NCBI GenBank assembly: GCA_027627225.1
Contig: CM051025.1
Location: 55,806,681 to 55,870,680 of the forward strand
Reading direction: 5' to 3'
Source of the DNA: Congeria kusceri
Lineage: Eukaryota > Mollusca > Bivalvia > Myida > Dreissenidae
Length of the DNA: 64,000 bases
In this document: positions 1 through 11,398 of the stretch, piece by piece
How positions within the stretch are numbered: position 1 is the stretch's first letter
How the letters are laid out: each line of letters starts with the position of its first letter
Program-made: the position numbers and the translations under genes
The notes under the pieces: model-generated
The model's input: only the letters and a program-made list of their open reading frames with translations
What the model was told of the DNA's origin: nothing
Database searches by the model: none

Positions 1-145
1 ATGCCCCTGGGGTCAAAACTGGCCACGCCCCAGGCGTCACATGTTATATTTAGACTTAAATAGCAAAATAACTCTTCTCCTCTACCACAAGGCCCAGATC
101 TTTATACTCTAGTGAGCGCTATAGGGCCATCTGGCCTTTTTGCTT
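1..145 (+). repeat. 3' end of a tandem-unit element (family A)
   Basis: The window opens inside a unit of the repeat that fills 38887-40760; both carry the words 'cccctggggtcaaaactgg', 'cacatg' and 'aatagcaaaat'. It ends in a small hairpin (agggcc / ggcct, 124-137) followed by T-rich sequence, the same kind of end seen on other families here. Non-coding. Confidence 0.75.
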
Positions 146-664
146 ATTCTCCACATAGGGGGAGCATATACATGTAGTCACTGCTTTGATAATAGTTTCA
201 TATAGTGTTTAATGTATTGTTTGCTTCTCAGCTATTTCTCTGGAACCTCTCAATGGAACTCATGTATAGCTTAATAACGGGGATAAGGTTACCATAATTA
301 TCACAATAAATCCACCTCACTTTTTATGGCTATATTGAAAACTTCTTTGGTAAAACCTTCCTGGATTTCAAAGTTGTTTCACATAAATGTTCCTTGGCTG
401 ACCCCCTACCAAATTCCTTCACATCATTTTGATTTCTCTAAAAAACATGGCCCATATTGGACAGGGCAGTCTTCCTTATATGGTTACATTTACACCATTA
501 ACTATTTTCTCATCTGAAACTGTTGTGCTGATTTCATAGAAATGTTCCGTGGATGACCCTCTACCAAATTCTGTTATTTAAAAAAAAAAACAACAAGGCC
601 ACGATGGGGCAGGGAAGTTTGCCTCATTTGGCTGAAAAATCTTCCTGTTTGAAACTATTTCATA
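146..664 (+). repeat. Hairpin-headed tandem-unit element, degenerate
   Basis: It begins with a short stem (ctcc..gggg, about 150-164) followed by 'gcatatacatgtagtcac', the usual head of these elements. Two to three degenerate units follow with the shared words 'aaatgttccttgg' and 'ctctaccaaattc'. These resemble units at 25300-25730 and 30900-31850. The open frame at 326-517 falls in this repeat and is not a gene. Confidence 0.6.
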
Positions 665-666
665 TA

Positions 667-1766
667 CTGTAGGCGTACTTACTTATTGTAGCGCGGCTAA
701 ATTTTAGCGGTCTGAGGCTATTTTTCAAAAATGCGGAATATAAGGGTGTACATGAATTAGGGCTCTCGTTTTACCGCTAAAATATAATACCTAGTGCATC
801 TGACATTTTACGGAAAATAGGAAAGTGTCGGAAATCTGTGTAAGCTTGTTCAATGGATCAACAGGTTTCGAAAATCCCATAATAGCTCAATTAAACGATT
901 GAAATGGTTTGCAATGCATTGTTACTTACTCGCAAGTGCGATAATTGTAATCTGAATGCTTAAAGATGCAAAATATTATGATAAATTGCATAAATCTTAA
1001 ACTTGTCTTTATATGTACGTAATTGTTCGTCATGCTGCGACGGTGGCTTGTTTGCAATTGCAAACACACGCTAATTACTGTTTAAATGCATACGTTTATT
1101 GTGATGAATATGCATATTAGTGTTTAAATTGACTGTTTTAATTGTTTACATAAATGTGTGATGGGTTGAATTAGCATTTCAATAATTATCTGTTCCGAAT
1201 AACTTATATAAACTAATATAAGCTTAAATTAATTTGCTATTTGTTTTGTGTTTTCTATACATTGCATTGAAATAAAATAATTTATAACGTTGTCAGTTTT
1301 TCTTAATTACCGTGTTTACTGCCTGTAGCACATTAAAAAACAACAATATCTATTCATGAGCTTTCACACCTTAAACATCTTTTCGCAAACTAACTGGAAA
1401 CCCATCCAATATTCCCGAGTAGTCCCTGGAGGCGATAATACTGGCTACACAAGTAGACAAATACATGAAAAAGAATCCAAGTGGTTTTTGGGGCTTTATT
1501 TGTTATTTACAAAAACAATTTTAACATTCAAAATATTATTAAACACAGTTTACATTTTTCAATATAGATGAAATTACAATATTAAACAACAAATATGATT
1601 TTTGACAATGTATATAACACTTAAACATTTTAACAAAGTTCCAACTAAGCAGCAAACGACACAAATTCAGGTACTTATATTCGTGTGTACCGGAATAAGC
1701 GCACTCATCATAGCGCTAAAAGCCCCCCCCCAAAAAAAAACAGCGCTAAAATAAGTACGCCTACAG
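667..1766. mobile_element. TA-flanked TIR element, 1.1 kb, non-autonomous
   Basis: Both ends read CTGTAGGCGTACTTA from outside inwards (667-681 and the complement ending at 1766), followed on each side by a TAGCGC motif. TA dinucleotides at 665-666 and 1767-1768 look like a TA target duplication, as in the Tc1/mariner group. No transposase is recognisable. The short frame at 1356-1571 has no family I know. Confidence 0.75.
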
Positions 1767-1768
1767 TA

Positions 1769-2507
1769 TGGGATGTTTCACTGTGACAGTATGTTACAGC
1801 TATACTATTCAGGTCAGCAACCCCAGCGCCACAATGCCCTCTTGTTTATCCAATCTTGACCAAACTTAAACTTTTCCTGTATGACCATAACGTCTCAGGC
1901 AAAGTCAAATATAGGCCAGATTAAATAAGAAACACTAGAGTTATTACCCCTTGTATGTGACAAACATTCCCTAATTTGTCAACAATTGGTCTACGGTCAT
2001 GGCAATGTAAGACATTCATATTGATTCACATTTGTTTAAATGTGTACATACCTGTTATAACAGTATGATCTTAGTAATTGCCCGTACACTGCCTAAGGTG
2101 AGTGCCTTGGGCCATCATGGCCCTCTTGTTGTATGTTTCTCCCATTTTTCAATGAAACCTTTAAAAGGAAATGCCCTTACAGGACCACCACATGTGTCCC
2201 CAATACATAGAAAAGATTTAAATCAGTACATATTAACAAAATAATAAAAGTTAAGCCTGTTAAAGATTTTATTGTAAATGAAATCTCATCCAAACCAAGA
2301 GAAAATTGACATAATTTGCAATCAGATAAATTCGAATTGTTAGCGAGAGGCTGTACATTACATTATTGGGAACCTTTTGGTTAAACTGGAGGTCTGTAGT
2401 GTTTCCTAACCAGTGTAAAATGTACATTTATAGAAATCAGTTATTGGTATGATAGTTGGAAAAAAATATCCCATGTCCAAAATTATTTTGGTTTTGATAA
2501 ATTGTAG
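1769..2507. other. Non-coding, probably intron 5' of the first visible exon of gene 1
   Basis: No gene or clear mobile element is seen. A short stretch (about 1770-1850 and 2040-2200) resembles degenerate hairpin-element units, with 'gccctcttgtt' words. The segment ends in the splice acceptor ttgtag at 2502-2507. No upstream exon ending in the required phase could be picked out, so the true 5' end of gene 1 is probably before this window. Confidence 0.5.
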
Positions 2508-4039
2508 ACTCAGACTTTGAAAATGATGATGAATGCAGTCACAGAAGCAGCTTCACAAAGTCTTCTGGAGGATATGTCAATATATATCCTATTCGAAGGA
2601 GACATTTCAGTGACTTTTATTCTTTTCAAAGAAGTCAGTATCATATTTTGGACATGAGAAAATCGCAAATGTTCACAACAGCTGAATGGGGGCCACAGGT
2701 TAAGTCTAGCTTAACAGATGAGCAATTAAAGCAGTTTTTGTCTACAACATATGGTACACAAATGGAAAGGGTGATTATTGTACATTTAAGCACGAAAACA
2801 GAGAGTTCAGCAGTGAGAACCATTGCTATCATTTTACCAGAAACCCTGCCAGGAAGTCCTTGCAGAAATCTTCTCATTGAGGCATATGCTGATGATGAAA
2901 GAAGCTCGATAATATTATGTGGTTTATGGAAAGCAGATGTCACAATCAATGAATTTAGACATAAGTTGATGGAATTCTTAGGTTGGAAGTGGACAGCATT
3001 GTGTATAGATGGAAAAATTGTAAGTGATTTGTTTTCATTTGAAATAGGTGACAGCTTAAACCTGACAAGAATTCAGGCCTTTCAGTTTGGTCCTTTGAAG
3101 GTAATATTGGTGTACTGCTCAAAAATTGACAGTGAACATAGATTCACATGCATGCTAAATGGCGCAATGAGAGTGATGGAAGCAAAAAAGGAAATCTTAG
3201 CTAATTTTGCAAGGGAACTTGAGGCAATTGCCGAACCGAAGGGACAAACATTACACCTTTGTATTAGAGATAATATTATCGAAGATGATGTTTGCTTCGG
3301 TGTAGCAATGCGAGGTTTACCGCGTGATGAAACAGTCAGCCTTCACTTTGCTTCGCAAGATGCAATCACTGTCTATTTAAAGTTGAACAAAGAGCTCAGA
3401 ATGAAACAAAGGCTAATTATTGTACCGAGGCAATGTTCTACTGCTTATCTGCGGGAAACAATAGGGAAGCTGTCAGGATGTGAACCAAAATCTATCAAAC
3501 TTGTTTTCAATGAAAGACTGATGGATGAGCAAGAGGACCTTTCAAAAACCTATGACAACAATTGGAAAAGTGGATGTATTATTAATGTTGGTGTGAAGAA
3601 ACAAAAAACCTTGAAGATAAAGAACCCAAACAACAATAAGGACATTGCAGTCAAAATGTATATGCTTGAGTCTGTGCACAAGTTAATGGATCATATAAGT
3701 GACAAATGGAATTTGGATAGGCTTACAATGTGTCTGTTTTGTCGTAATATTCCAATGAAATGTAATTCATTGCTGCAACATTATCCAATTAAAAACAACA
3801 TGCAGCTAGAGTTGAAGTTGTTCCCAAATAGAATTGCAATACAAGTAAGAATTGTTTTCAAGAAGAGGAAAATGAACTTGGTGATCACAGACAGCACAGT
3901 AACAACTGTTAACGATTTGTTGACCTACTGTGCCATCAAGTTGCAGTATCCGAGTAAATTTTCCCGCGCTATTCTTCGCAATAAATGTCTGGAAGCAGAA
4001 GCATCTCTGCAGGATGAAGGCTTCTGTACAAATGATAGG
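2508..4039 (+). CDS. Gene 1, first visible exon: tandem ubiquitin-like domains of a Ubl-death-domain protein
   Basis: This large exon follows a ttgtag acceptor and ends at an AGG|GTAAAG donor at 4040. Two bases complete a split codon, then 510 residues are open. The first in-frame ATG is at 2654, but about 48 acidic and Ser/Arg-rich residues before it look coding, so I infer an upstream exon. From residue ~133 the sequence alternates hydrophobic strands and amphipathic helices at ubiquitin-like spacing: segments ~133-190, ~210-282, ~298-362, ~365-438 and ~442-516 (the last crosses into the next exon). The third is clearest: strand RLIIVP, helix around TAYLRETIGKLSG, strand SIKLVF, then a turn and GCIINVG. 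No diglycine ends them, so they are integral Ubl folds rather than processed ubiquitin. Together with the C-terminal death domain encoded at 32280-32545 this suggests a signalling scaffold. No named orthologue is recognised; the domain calls are by eye. Confidence 0.88.
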
Positions 4040-4579
4040 GTAAAGTTGAAAAATATCAATTAAATACTTCTTTACCAAAAGATATAATAAATTCCATAAA
4101 AAAAGTATGACAATTTTCTAAATGGAACATATACAGATTATCATTTTGCTAAGTTATTCTGATTAGACAGAAACACAAATCTTGCATGTATTTTATAGGT
4201 ACCCTATTTTTTTATTGTTGGGTTTGTTTAAAGCATTTCCATAAGCATCTCTGTACCTAAACTGATTCTACATATGTGGTGCGTCGTGGGAAAACCGGTC
4301 TTAATGCATGTGCATAAAGTGTCATCCCGGATTAGCCTGTGCAGTCTGCACAGGCTAATCCAGGATGGCACTTTCCGCTTTTATGGTATTTTCTGTTTCA
4401 ATAAAGTCTCTTCTAAACATAAATCCACCGTAGGTGGAAAGTGCCGACCCGGATTAGCCTTTGCAGACTGCACAGGCTAATCCGGGACGACACTTTACGC
4501 ACATGCATTAAGACCGGTTTTCCCATGACGCGCCACATTTTAAGAAACAATCACAAGATGTTGTTTGATTATATCTTAG
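4040..4579 (+). other. Intron of gene 1 carrying a MITE
   Basis: Phase-0 intron: donor GTAAAG at 4040, acceptor atcttag ending at 4579. Reading on past the donor gives only eight more codons before a stop at 4061-4063, so retention would truncate the protein before the death domain. Half of the intron is the palindromic MITE described next. Confidence 0.85.
4274..4538. mobile_element. Palindromic MITE, long form
   Basis: Complementary ends (left starts gtggtgcgtcgtggg, right ends gacgcgccac) run on through 'aaaaccggtcttaatgcatg' and 'aaagtgtcgtc' type arms. Two internal inverted 'attagcctgtgcag' blocks flank a spacer containing 'ttttatggtattttctgtttc'. Other copies lie at 41190, 45533, 49188, 49744, 57947 and 63618. 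It has no coding capacity. Confidence 0.9.
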
Positions 4580-4706
4580 GTGTCAATTGTCTACTTTGAT
4601 GAACCACTTGGTGGCAATAATGAACTCATGCCAGTGTTTCTTTCTGGTCTTGATGGACATACAGTCTCTCGATGTGGGAAAGTGTCTGGAGGCGTTTTGC
4701 TTTTAG
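4580..4706 (+). CDS. Gene 1, second visible exon
   Basis: This exon of 127 nt is flanked by atcttag and GTATGT. It joins in phase 0 to the previous exon and ends in phase 1. The 42 residues (starting VSIVYFDEPLGG) finish the last strand of the fifth ubiquitin-like segment and continue into a Gly-rich stretch ending GGVLLL. There is no stop in this frame, and the other frames of the exon are closed. Phase agreement on both sides is the main evidence. Confidence 0.85.
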
Positions 4707-5086
4707 GTATGTAATATCTTGATATAATTTTATATATCATATACTTAACCTACTTGTATATTTATTGTTCCCTTTTAATTGAACAGACTTCAGTGAAGCA
4801 TTTAATAGAAGCATACAATTAGATTATAGATGTATTTGTGTTGTACAAGCCCTGTACGGGACTACCCGGATAATCCTAACGCAGTGCAGTGACCCTAACA
4901 TAATGCCAAAATCCCGGACACAGAGACAAACTATGCTATTTGTTCATGTTTTTATTATGTTGTTATATTTTTGTTAAGTATAAACATAAATCTTTTGATA
5001 GTTATGGTGCCTAGTGGTTTATGTACTTAATAATTTGTTTGATAATTACTCTTATGATGCTTGAAGTTATTAAAATGTACCCGAAA

Positions 5087-5174
5087 AAGTCCTCATAAAG
5101 AACATTTTTATGTTTCCCACCCTTTGAAATAAGTCCTCATAAAGAACATTTTTATGTTTCCCACCCTTTGAAAT
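5087..5174 (+). repeat. Perfect 44-bp tandem duplication
   Basis: The 44-bp unit beginning aagtcctcataaagaac occurs twice, head to tail and with no difference (5087-5130 and 5131-5174). Identity in otherwise divergent intron suggests a recent event. Confidence 0.95.
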
Positions 5175-5654
5175 ATATTAAAATGCATTTATTTAGTACC
5201 TTTCTTGAAAACTATATTAGTTAAATAAAACATCTGTAGGACAATGTGTAATCATATCAAAGTTTACAGTCGATGTTTATAGCTAAAACATTGTCTTTAT
5301 TCTGAAGTGGTTATGTGCTTGCGGATAATTCCTGACTGATGTAGAAAACTGTGATGCATAAGTGTGAACGTAAAAGGGATAATTACATAACAAACGGGAA
5401 AATAAGTTCTTATTTTATATATGAAATAAGTTCTTTTTAGTGTTATTAATGTGCTTGTTCAATCATTTCCTTTAAACTGTCAGAAGATGTATCACAATAT
5501 ACACACTTAAACTTTGGACGTTCAAACATATTCACAAGATAATCACTTTAAATGCACCCTATGCTTTTATATTTTTAAGGGGTCTTCACATTTTCTGTTC
5601 CACTTTCATTATTTTGAACTATATATACTACATCGTCTTTTATGATAATTGATT

Positions 5655-7040
5655 TTTATGCTCCCCGAAAAACTTTCGGGGGAGCATAATTATAGTCGCC
5701 GCTTTGTCGGTCTGTCTGGCCGTCCGTCTGTCCTTCAGTCCTTCCGTCCGTCTGTCCCGTTTTCTTGTCCAGAGTATTTCTCAGCAACTACTGGCCAGAA
5801 TTCAATTAAACTTCATGGCAAGCTTCATTATCAAAAGGAGGTGTGCACTGAAACAGGATTTTTCTCATAGTTATGGGACTTTTAAGATTTCTGAAATAAG
5901 CTTTTCGTGCACAATTCTTGTCCGGTCTATTTCTACGCAACTACTGATCAGAATTCAATGAAACTTTATAGGAAGCTTCATTACCAAGAGGAGGTGTGCA
6001 CTGAAACAGGACGTTCCACTTCAATGATTTTTATCAGAATTATAGGACTTTGAAGATTTAAGAAATAAGCATTTAGTGCACATTTCTTTTCGAGTCTATT
6101 TCTACGCAGCTATTGGCCGGAATTCAATGAAACTTTACAGGAAGCTTCATTTCCAGAGGTGTGTGCACTGAACCAGAAAAACCAATTCAATGATTTTTTT
6201 AAGAGTTTGAAGATTTCTGAAATAAGTATTTAGTGCACAATTTACATGTATGTCCAATCTATTTCTACACAAATAAGGACCAGATTTGAATTAAACTTTA
6301 TAGGAAGCTTTACTACGAAGCGGAGGTTTGCACAAAATCAGGAGGTTCCGCTTCATTGATTTTTCTAAGTGTTGTGGGACTTTGAAGATTTCTGAAATAA
6401 GAATATAGTGCACAATTCTTATCTGGGCTATTTTCTCCGCAACTACTGGCCAGAATACAACGAAACTGTATATGATGCCTCATTATCAAAATGAGGTGTG
6501 CACAGTACTGGATGTTCCCTTTCAGTTATTTTCCTTGGAGTTATGGGACTTTGAAGGATGCTGAAATTAGGCGTTAAAAAAAAAATGTTTCAGGTAACAT
6601 GCCCAAAAAAATTAGGGTAGGTAGGTCGGGATTTTTTTTATTTTTTATTTTTATTTTTTTTAGTAAATGGTCAACTTGAAGATTCTAAAACTGAATAAAT
6701 ATTCAAAACGTATCAGTAGTATCCTTAAACACTGTTTATAAGTGGATACTATCAAAGCAAAACACTTATTTATCCAAAAACACATTTAATTATTGAAAAA
6801 GGTAAATAAACCAAAAATCAATCTGACAAACCCAATAAAATGTTCTAGGGTCGGGGCATTTTTGTAGGGTAGGTCAGGTTACCTGAAACAAACACTTTTT
6901 TTTTACGCCTTAGTGTACAGTGCGCAAGTCTGGACTGTTTCACAGTTACTACTAGCCAGAATTCAAAGAAACTTTATGGGAAGCTCATTATCAAGAGGAA
7001 GTGTTCACTCTACCAAGATTCTCCTCTTCAATGATTTTAA
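5655..7040 (+). repeat. Hairpin-headed tandem-unit element, family B (first part)
   Basis: The head is a strong stem (ctccccgaaa / tttcgggggag, 5660-5683) followed by a run of 'gtcygtc' words. Units of about 155-170 bp follow with 'actggccagaattcaatgaa', 'aagcttcattaycaagagg', 'gtgtgcactgaa' and 'gggactttgaagat'. It is interrupted by a Harbinger-like MITE (6570-6909). The missing second half of the last unit reappears near 9225-9310, so the family C element was inserted into it. Confidence 0.8.
6570..6909. mobile_element. Harbinger-like MITE, 340 bp, TTA target duplication
   Basis: The ends are GGCGTTAAAAAAAA and its approximate complement ttttttttacgcc, running into caggtaac / gttacctg. TTA lies at 6567-6569 and 6910-6912. 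The surrounding family B units supply the empty site (a single gaaatta..gtgca), which confirms the boundaries. A second copy in reverse orientation lies at 19759-20093. Three-base TTA/TAA targets and GGC-type ends fit the PIF/Harbinger superfamily (inference). Confidence 0.8.
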
Positions 7041-7044
7041 CCAA

Positions 7045-9224
7045 ATTTTTTGAAAAAAAAAACAGTTCTTAGATTGGGGAATGTCGGGCAGGCGGGTAGT
7101 GTGGCAGTGTCAGCTTTTTTCGTTTCTGCTCTCAAAGTCGAGAACAGATTGAGCTATTATAATGAAACTTCATATGTAGATACCTTATTGTTAGACCTCC
7201 CTTTGCATATGGAGTGGGTGGGGTCAAGGTCACTGTTACTAAAAATTGAAAAACGCTTTCCACTCAATAACTTAAGAATACATCAAGATATTTTAATGAA
7301 GCTTCATACATAGATACCTTATGTAAAGACCTCACTTGGGATTGCATATGGATGGGTGAGGTCAAGGTCAAGGTCACCATTACTAAAAATAGAAAAATGG
7401 TTTCCGCTCAATAACTAGAGAATGCATTGAGATATTTTAATGACACTTCATTCATAGATAACTTATATTGAGACCCCGCTTGGGATTGCACATGGGGTGT
7501 GTAAGGTCAAGGTAAAGGTCACTGTTATTAAAACTATAAAATGGTTTCCGCTCAATAACTCAAGAACGCATTGAGATATGTTAATGAAACTCATATGTAG
7601 ATACCTTATATTGAGACCTTGTTGGGTTGCTGATGGGGTGGGTGGGGTCAAGGTCGAGGTCTCCGTTACTAAAAAAACGTTTCCACTCAATAACTTGAGA
7701 ACACATTGAGATATTTTCATGTATAGACACCTTATACAGGGTTTGACCTACTTTTAGGAAGTGGTGGTCCACAGGACAGTCTACCTTCAAAGCCTACTAG
7801 TCCAATAGTGTGTGAACTGGTCCTGATAATTATAGTACACCGAACTGCATACTAAGTATTGAATACAATAACATTATTCAGGATATAATCACCTTCTTGA
7901 ACTTTACATAAATTTGACATCCATGCGTTCGTTATCTTGTGCTGAGCAATCAAAATGCAATTAGGGCAATTGAAAAGATAATAATTGTTGTGTCCAAAAG
8001 AATATACCTCCAGTGTTCAACTATTATTGAGTGAGGAGTAATATTAATGATATCCATGTACAAAGTATTAAGCCAAACTTCAGAATTTCGGTTTTTGGTC
8101 GAGGAAACATGTGAACAAATTTAATTAACCCTGCTAGTGTTGCACGTTGAATATAAGACATTATTAACATATTATTTTATACAATATCTGTCGTTTGAAA
8201 ACATTTGTATTAAAATAATAAAAGGTTATTAAAATACTATAGTTAATTATTATAAATAGAAATTGCTTCTCTAAAAAGCGACTACAATGCCCGTCAGAAC
8301 ACGCTGTTAAAACATAATGTTTGGAAAGTTGACGAATCAGAAAAGGTGTGATTTATAAACGAGAGCTTGTAGTAAAATGCTAATAAACAATATGATCTGG
8401 GAAGGTTCCATGTATTCTTAATCGCAAATGATAATTCACGAAATACACAGTTGGAACCAGTCCCAAAACAACTGGTCACCGGACCTGTCGTCCTTCGAAA
8501 ACAACCGGTCTGAGCAAAAAATTACAGGTCACGGTACGACGGACACGCATTAAGGTCGAACCCTGCTTATATTGAGACCTCCCTTGGGATTGTAGTTGGG
8601 GTGGATGGGGTCACTGTTAGTAAAATTAGAAAAACGGTTTCTATTCAAGAACTAGAGAACGTATCTTGATATTTTATTGAAACTTGATACATAGGTACCT
8701 TATATCAAGACCTCGCTTGGGATTTCATATGGGGTGGGTGGGTTCAAGGTCAAGGTCACTTACTAAAAATAGAAAAACAGTTTCTGCTCAATACCTAGAA
8801 GACAAATTAAGATATTTTAATGAAACTTCATATGTAGATACCTTATTATCTAGACCTCGCTTGAAATTGCATGTTGGGTGGGTGGGGTCAAGGTCACCAT
8901 TACTAAAAATAAAACAAGTGGTTTAGGCTCAACAGCTCAAGTATGAATTAAGGTATTGGAATGTTACTTCAAATGTAGATAATTATGGGATATGTGGGGG
9001 TTAAGGTTACTGTTTCTTTTTCACTCACATAAACATACTTCTGTTCAGGGTCAGTATTCCTAAATGTTCTAATGAATAACTAAAACGGCTATTTCTTAAC
9101 TTAAGTTGTACTTGGGTGCAATTTCTAGCCATAACCTTCACCTTGCATCCAAAATTTCTTTCATTATTGTGCTGACTTTCATGCATTTCATTCGAAAAAT
9201 TTGGTTTTTGTGGAATTTCCACTT
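7045..9224 (+). repeat. Tandem-unit element, family C, nested in family B
   Basis: About seven units of roughly 150 bp carry 'gagatattttaatgaaactt', 'ataccttatattgagacc', 'gggtggggtcaaggtca' and 'gtttccgctcaataact'. It is split by a CAG..CTG TIR element at 7737-8565. Family B sequence resumes about 9225, so family C landed inside B. Small open frames here come from the repeats. Confidence 0.75.
7737..8565. mobile_element. CAGGGTT TIR element with 6-bp target duplication (hAT-like)
   Basis: The left end is cagggtttgacct and the right end, reversed, cagggttcgacct. The host unit consensus is ataccttatattgagacc, and the 6-bp CTTATA is present on both sides of the insert, so the duplication is read against an intact reference. 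CAG-type ends fit hAT-like transposons, where 5-6 bp targets occur in some families. No transposase remains. Confidence 0.75.
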
Positions 9225-9310
9225 TTCTTGTCTGACAGTTATGGGACTTTGATGATTGCTGAAATTAATATATAGAGCACAATTCTTGTCTGGACCCTGC
9301 TCTTCTGATT
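9225..9310 (+). repeat. Resumed fragment of family B
   Basis: The words gttatgggactttgatgat and gagcacaattcttgtc continue the unit interrupted near 7040, marking the right edge of the nested family C insertion. Confidence 0.6.
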
Positions 9311-10399
9311 GCTTTCCCATTACTTGGCAAAGCGCATTGGAGCATCCATCATTCCACTGATATCCTTGTTTTCTGTTTGGCACTCTATCAGGATAGACTT
9401 TTGAGTGATACCCATATAGCCAACTATCTTCGTCCAAAACAAACTCGCGATTTTAAACACATGTTTTCATGTAATGTGTGCATTGGGTAAATACACGTTG
9501 TCACTGGTAAACAAGCATATTATAAAATACGATTTGTATGAAAAAAGAAATATATAGAGGCCCATTATAGTGTTTATTCGTTAGGTTTTATATGTTGGTT
9601 TGGTTTTTATCCGCCCATAGTATACATTGCATTCAGTTATTATCAACTACAAATTAGGTTTTTAACTTTTTATCCATTTTCTTGCAGTCTGCGCATTTGA
9701 ACGAGTATTGTGTCCATATCCAATGGGATAACAAGACAGTGTAAACGGGGTTTTGAAACAGTATCTGTTTGCTTCCAAACAGCAAAATAATATGGCAATT
9801 TAGTGCATCTAAGTATTGTTTAAGATTTTTTTATAAATATTTTAATTAAATGTTTGGCCTTGTTCCTCAGCATTCCATCGTACAACACAATAATTGCTAG
9901 ATGTAACATTAGGTATATTGAATTAGATACTTATTTGATCAATGGCGACGTATATTACAACCAAAATATACTTGTACATACATGTAAGAAAAATATGCAT
10001 AAAACAAAGTAGCACCGACTTTCCATCCGCCATCTTGGCACTGCGTTCGGGTCGCTGCACTGTGCTAGGATTATCAGGGTACAGGCCGTGTAGTGTGTCC
10101 ACATTAAAAAAAAATATTATGAAAATGAAGGAATGCATATCTACACTTCAAAAATTGTCTTTTTATGGTTTTGGTAATTTGTCTGGAGAGTGATTTCAAG
10201 AAGAAAAATCAAGCTGTCTCCACCCCCATTTATATAATGTATATAAATTTTGATTCTTTAAGCTAAGAACTGCATATATATATATACATATAATCTCAAA
10301 CAACATTTAAGAAAAAAATCAATAAATCTTCTATAGTGCATTAGGTTTGATCTTGAACCTCAGTTAAGTCTCTTCAGTGTTACATGTACCAAGTACATA
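9311..10399. other. Unassigned intron sequence
   Basis: No conserved frame, TIR pair or tandem structure is seen. The overlapping short open frames at 9923-10193 on both strands have no recognisable family. Confidence 0.5.
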
Positions 10400-11316
10400 C
10401 TAGATCAAGTTATTTCGAACACCGTTAATCCGAATTCCTCGTTATTTTGAAGTTTTTTTTCAGTCCCGATTTTTTCCTTCTTATTTTAATTAGAATTTTG
10501 ATCTTTAATTCGAACTCCGTTATTTTGAATTATCACTATTTCGAACCCATAAATCCGGTCCCAACACCTGTTTTTCAGTGCATGTATCAATTGTTAATTC
10601 AAAGTGTTAATAATAGAGATGGAGATCATTTTCACACCTTTACCTTAACCGTATCATCTGCGACAGCATTTGCTCTCTGCTTGATTTTCACACCTTCCGG
10701 AGTTAATAATCGATTAAACCAAGCTGTTGTGTTTGTATAATTAAAGGGTGGCAAGCTATTACTTTAACAAGAATGAATTGCAAACACGGATGTCAAAATG
10801 TTGGAGCAATTATTAGGTTTCTGTATTTAACTTAGACTTGCAATTGTCAGATCATCAGTTCGTATTTCCTTGCGCTAATATTCGAGATGTCAGAAGCAGT
10901 AATAAATACAGAAAACATCAATCCCATTGCCAAGCAATCTGGAGAAGGGCCCGGTAATCAAGCCGGGAGGATATCCAGATTGGCAGCAGGGAAGGGCGTA
11001 AAACGACGCCATACATCGAAAACCTACCAAGAAAAGTATGGTGCCATCATGGAAGTGGAGTGTGGTGTAAAGTCAAAGAAAACGATAGCTAAGAAATTTT
11101 ATAAAATAAACTCACGTACATCAAGTTATCGTATTTATTCATTTTTTTATAAGTTCAATCAAAGTGTGTTGTGTAACCGCATCTCAACTATATAACTATG
11201 CGATTTCTACAACAACTTTTTTTTTCAAGAAAATCTAGAAATGTTTAATTCGAACAATCGTTATTTCAAAGTATTTTCTCCGGTCCCGGCGACTTCGAAA
11301 TAACGAGCTTTGACTG
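10400..11316 (+). mobile_element. Pogo/Tigger-like element relic
   Basis: The right end, read inwards, is CAGTCAAAGCTCGTTATTTC, a typical Tigger-type terminus. The left end (10400 on) is a diverged match with gttatttcgaa. TA flanks at 10398-10399 and 11317-11318 fit a TA target duplication. The inside repeats 'ttcgaa' and 'tccgaa' motifs. It carries the N-terminal part of a transposase (10887-11195) but has lost the DDE catalytic domain. Confidence 0.75.
10887..11195 (+). pseudogene. Truncated pogo/Tigger transposase, CENP-B-type HTH only
   Basis: This 102-residue frame begins with an ATG. About residues 38-70 contain KRRHTSKTYQEKYGAIMEVE followed by GVKSKKTIAKKF, which matches the CENP-B N-terminal helix-turn-helix used by Tigger transposases to bind their ends. 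The second recognition helix is garbled after KKF, and no DDE domain follows before the right TIR at 11316. It is a dead fragment. Confidence 0.7.
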
Positions 11317-11398
11317 TAAGTGGTTTTTTGTGTGGAAAAACATGACACTTTAAATCCTACAACTAATATACATATCACTAATCAGATCTCTTGTATTA

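Noticed and set aside
2648..2653. Translation start of gene 1 at the TTG at 2648 or the ATG at 2654
   Set aside because: About 48 coding-like residues precede it in the same frame back to a good splice acceptor with a split codon, so an upstream exon is more likely; the ATG at 2654 remains possible.
2641..2949. A 102-residue frame opposite the large exon of gene 1
   Set aside because: It is antisense to a well-supported exon with no family resemblance.
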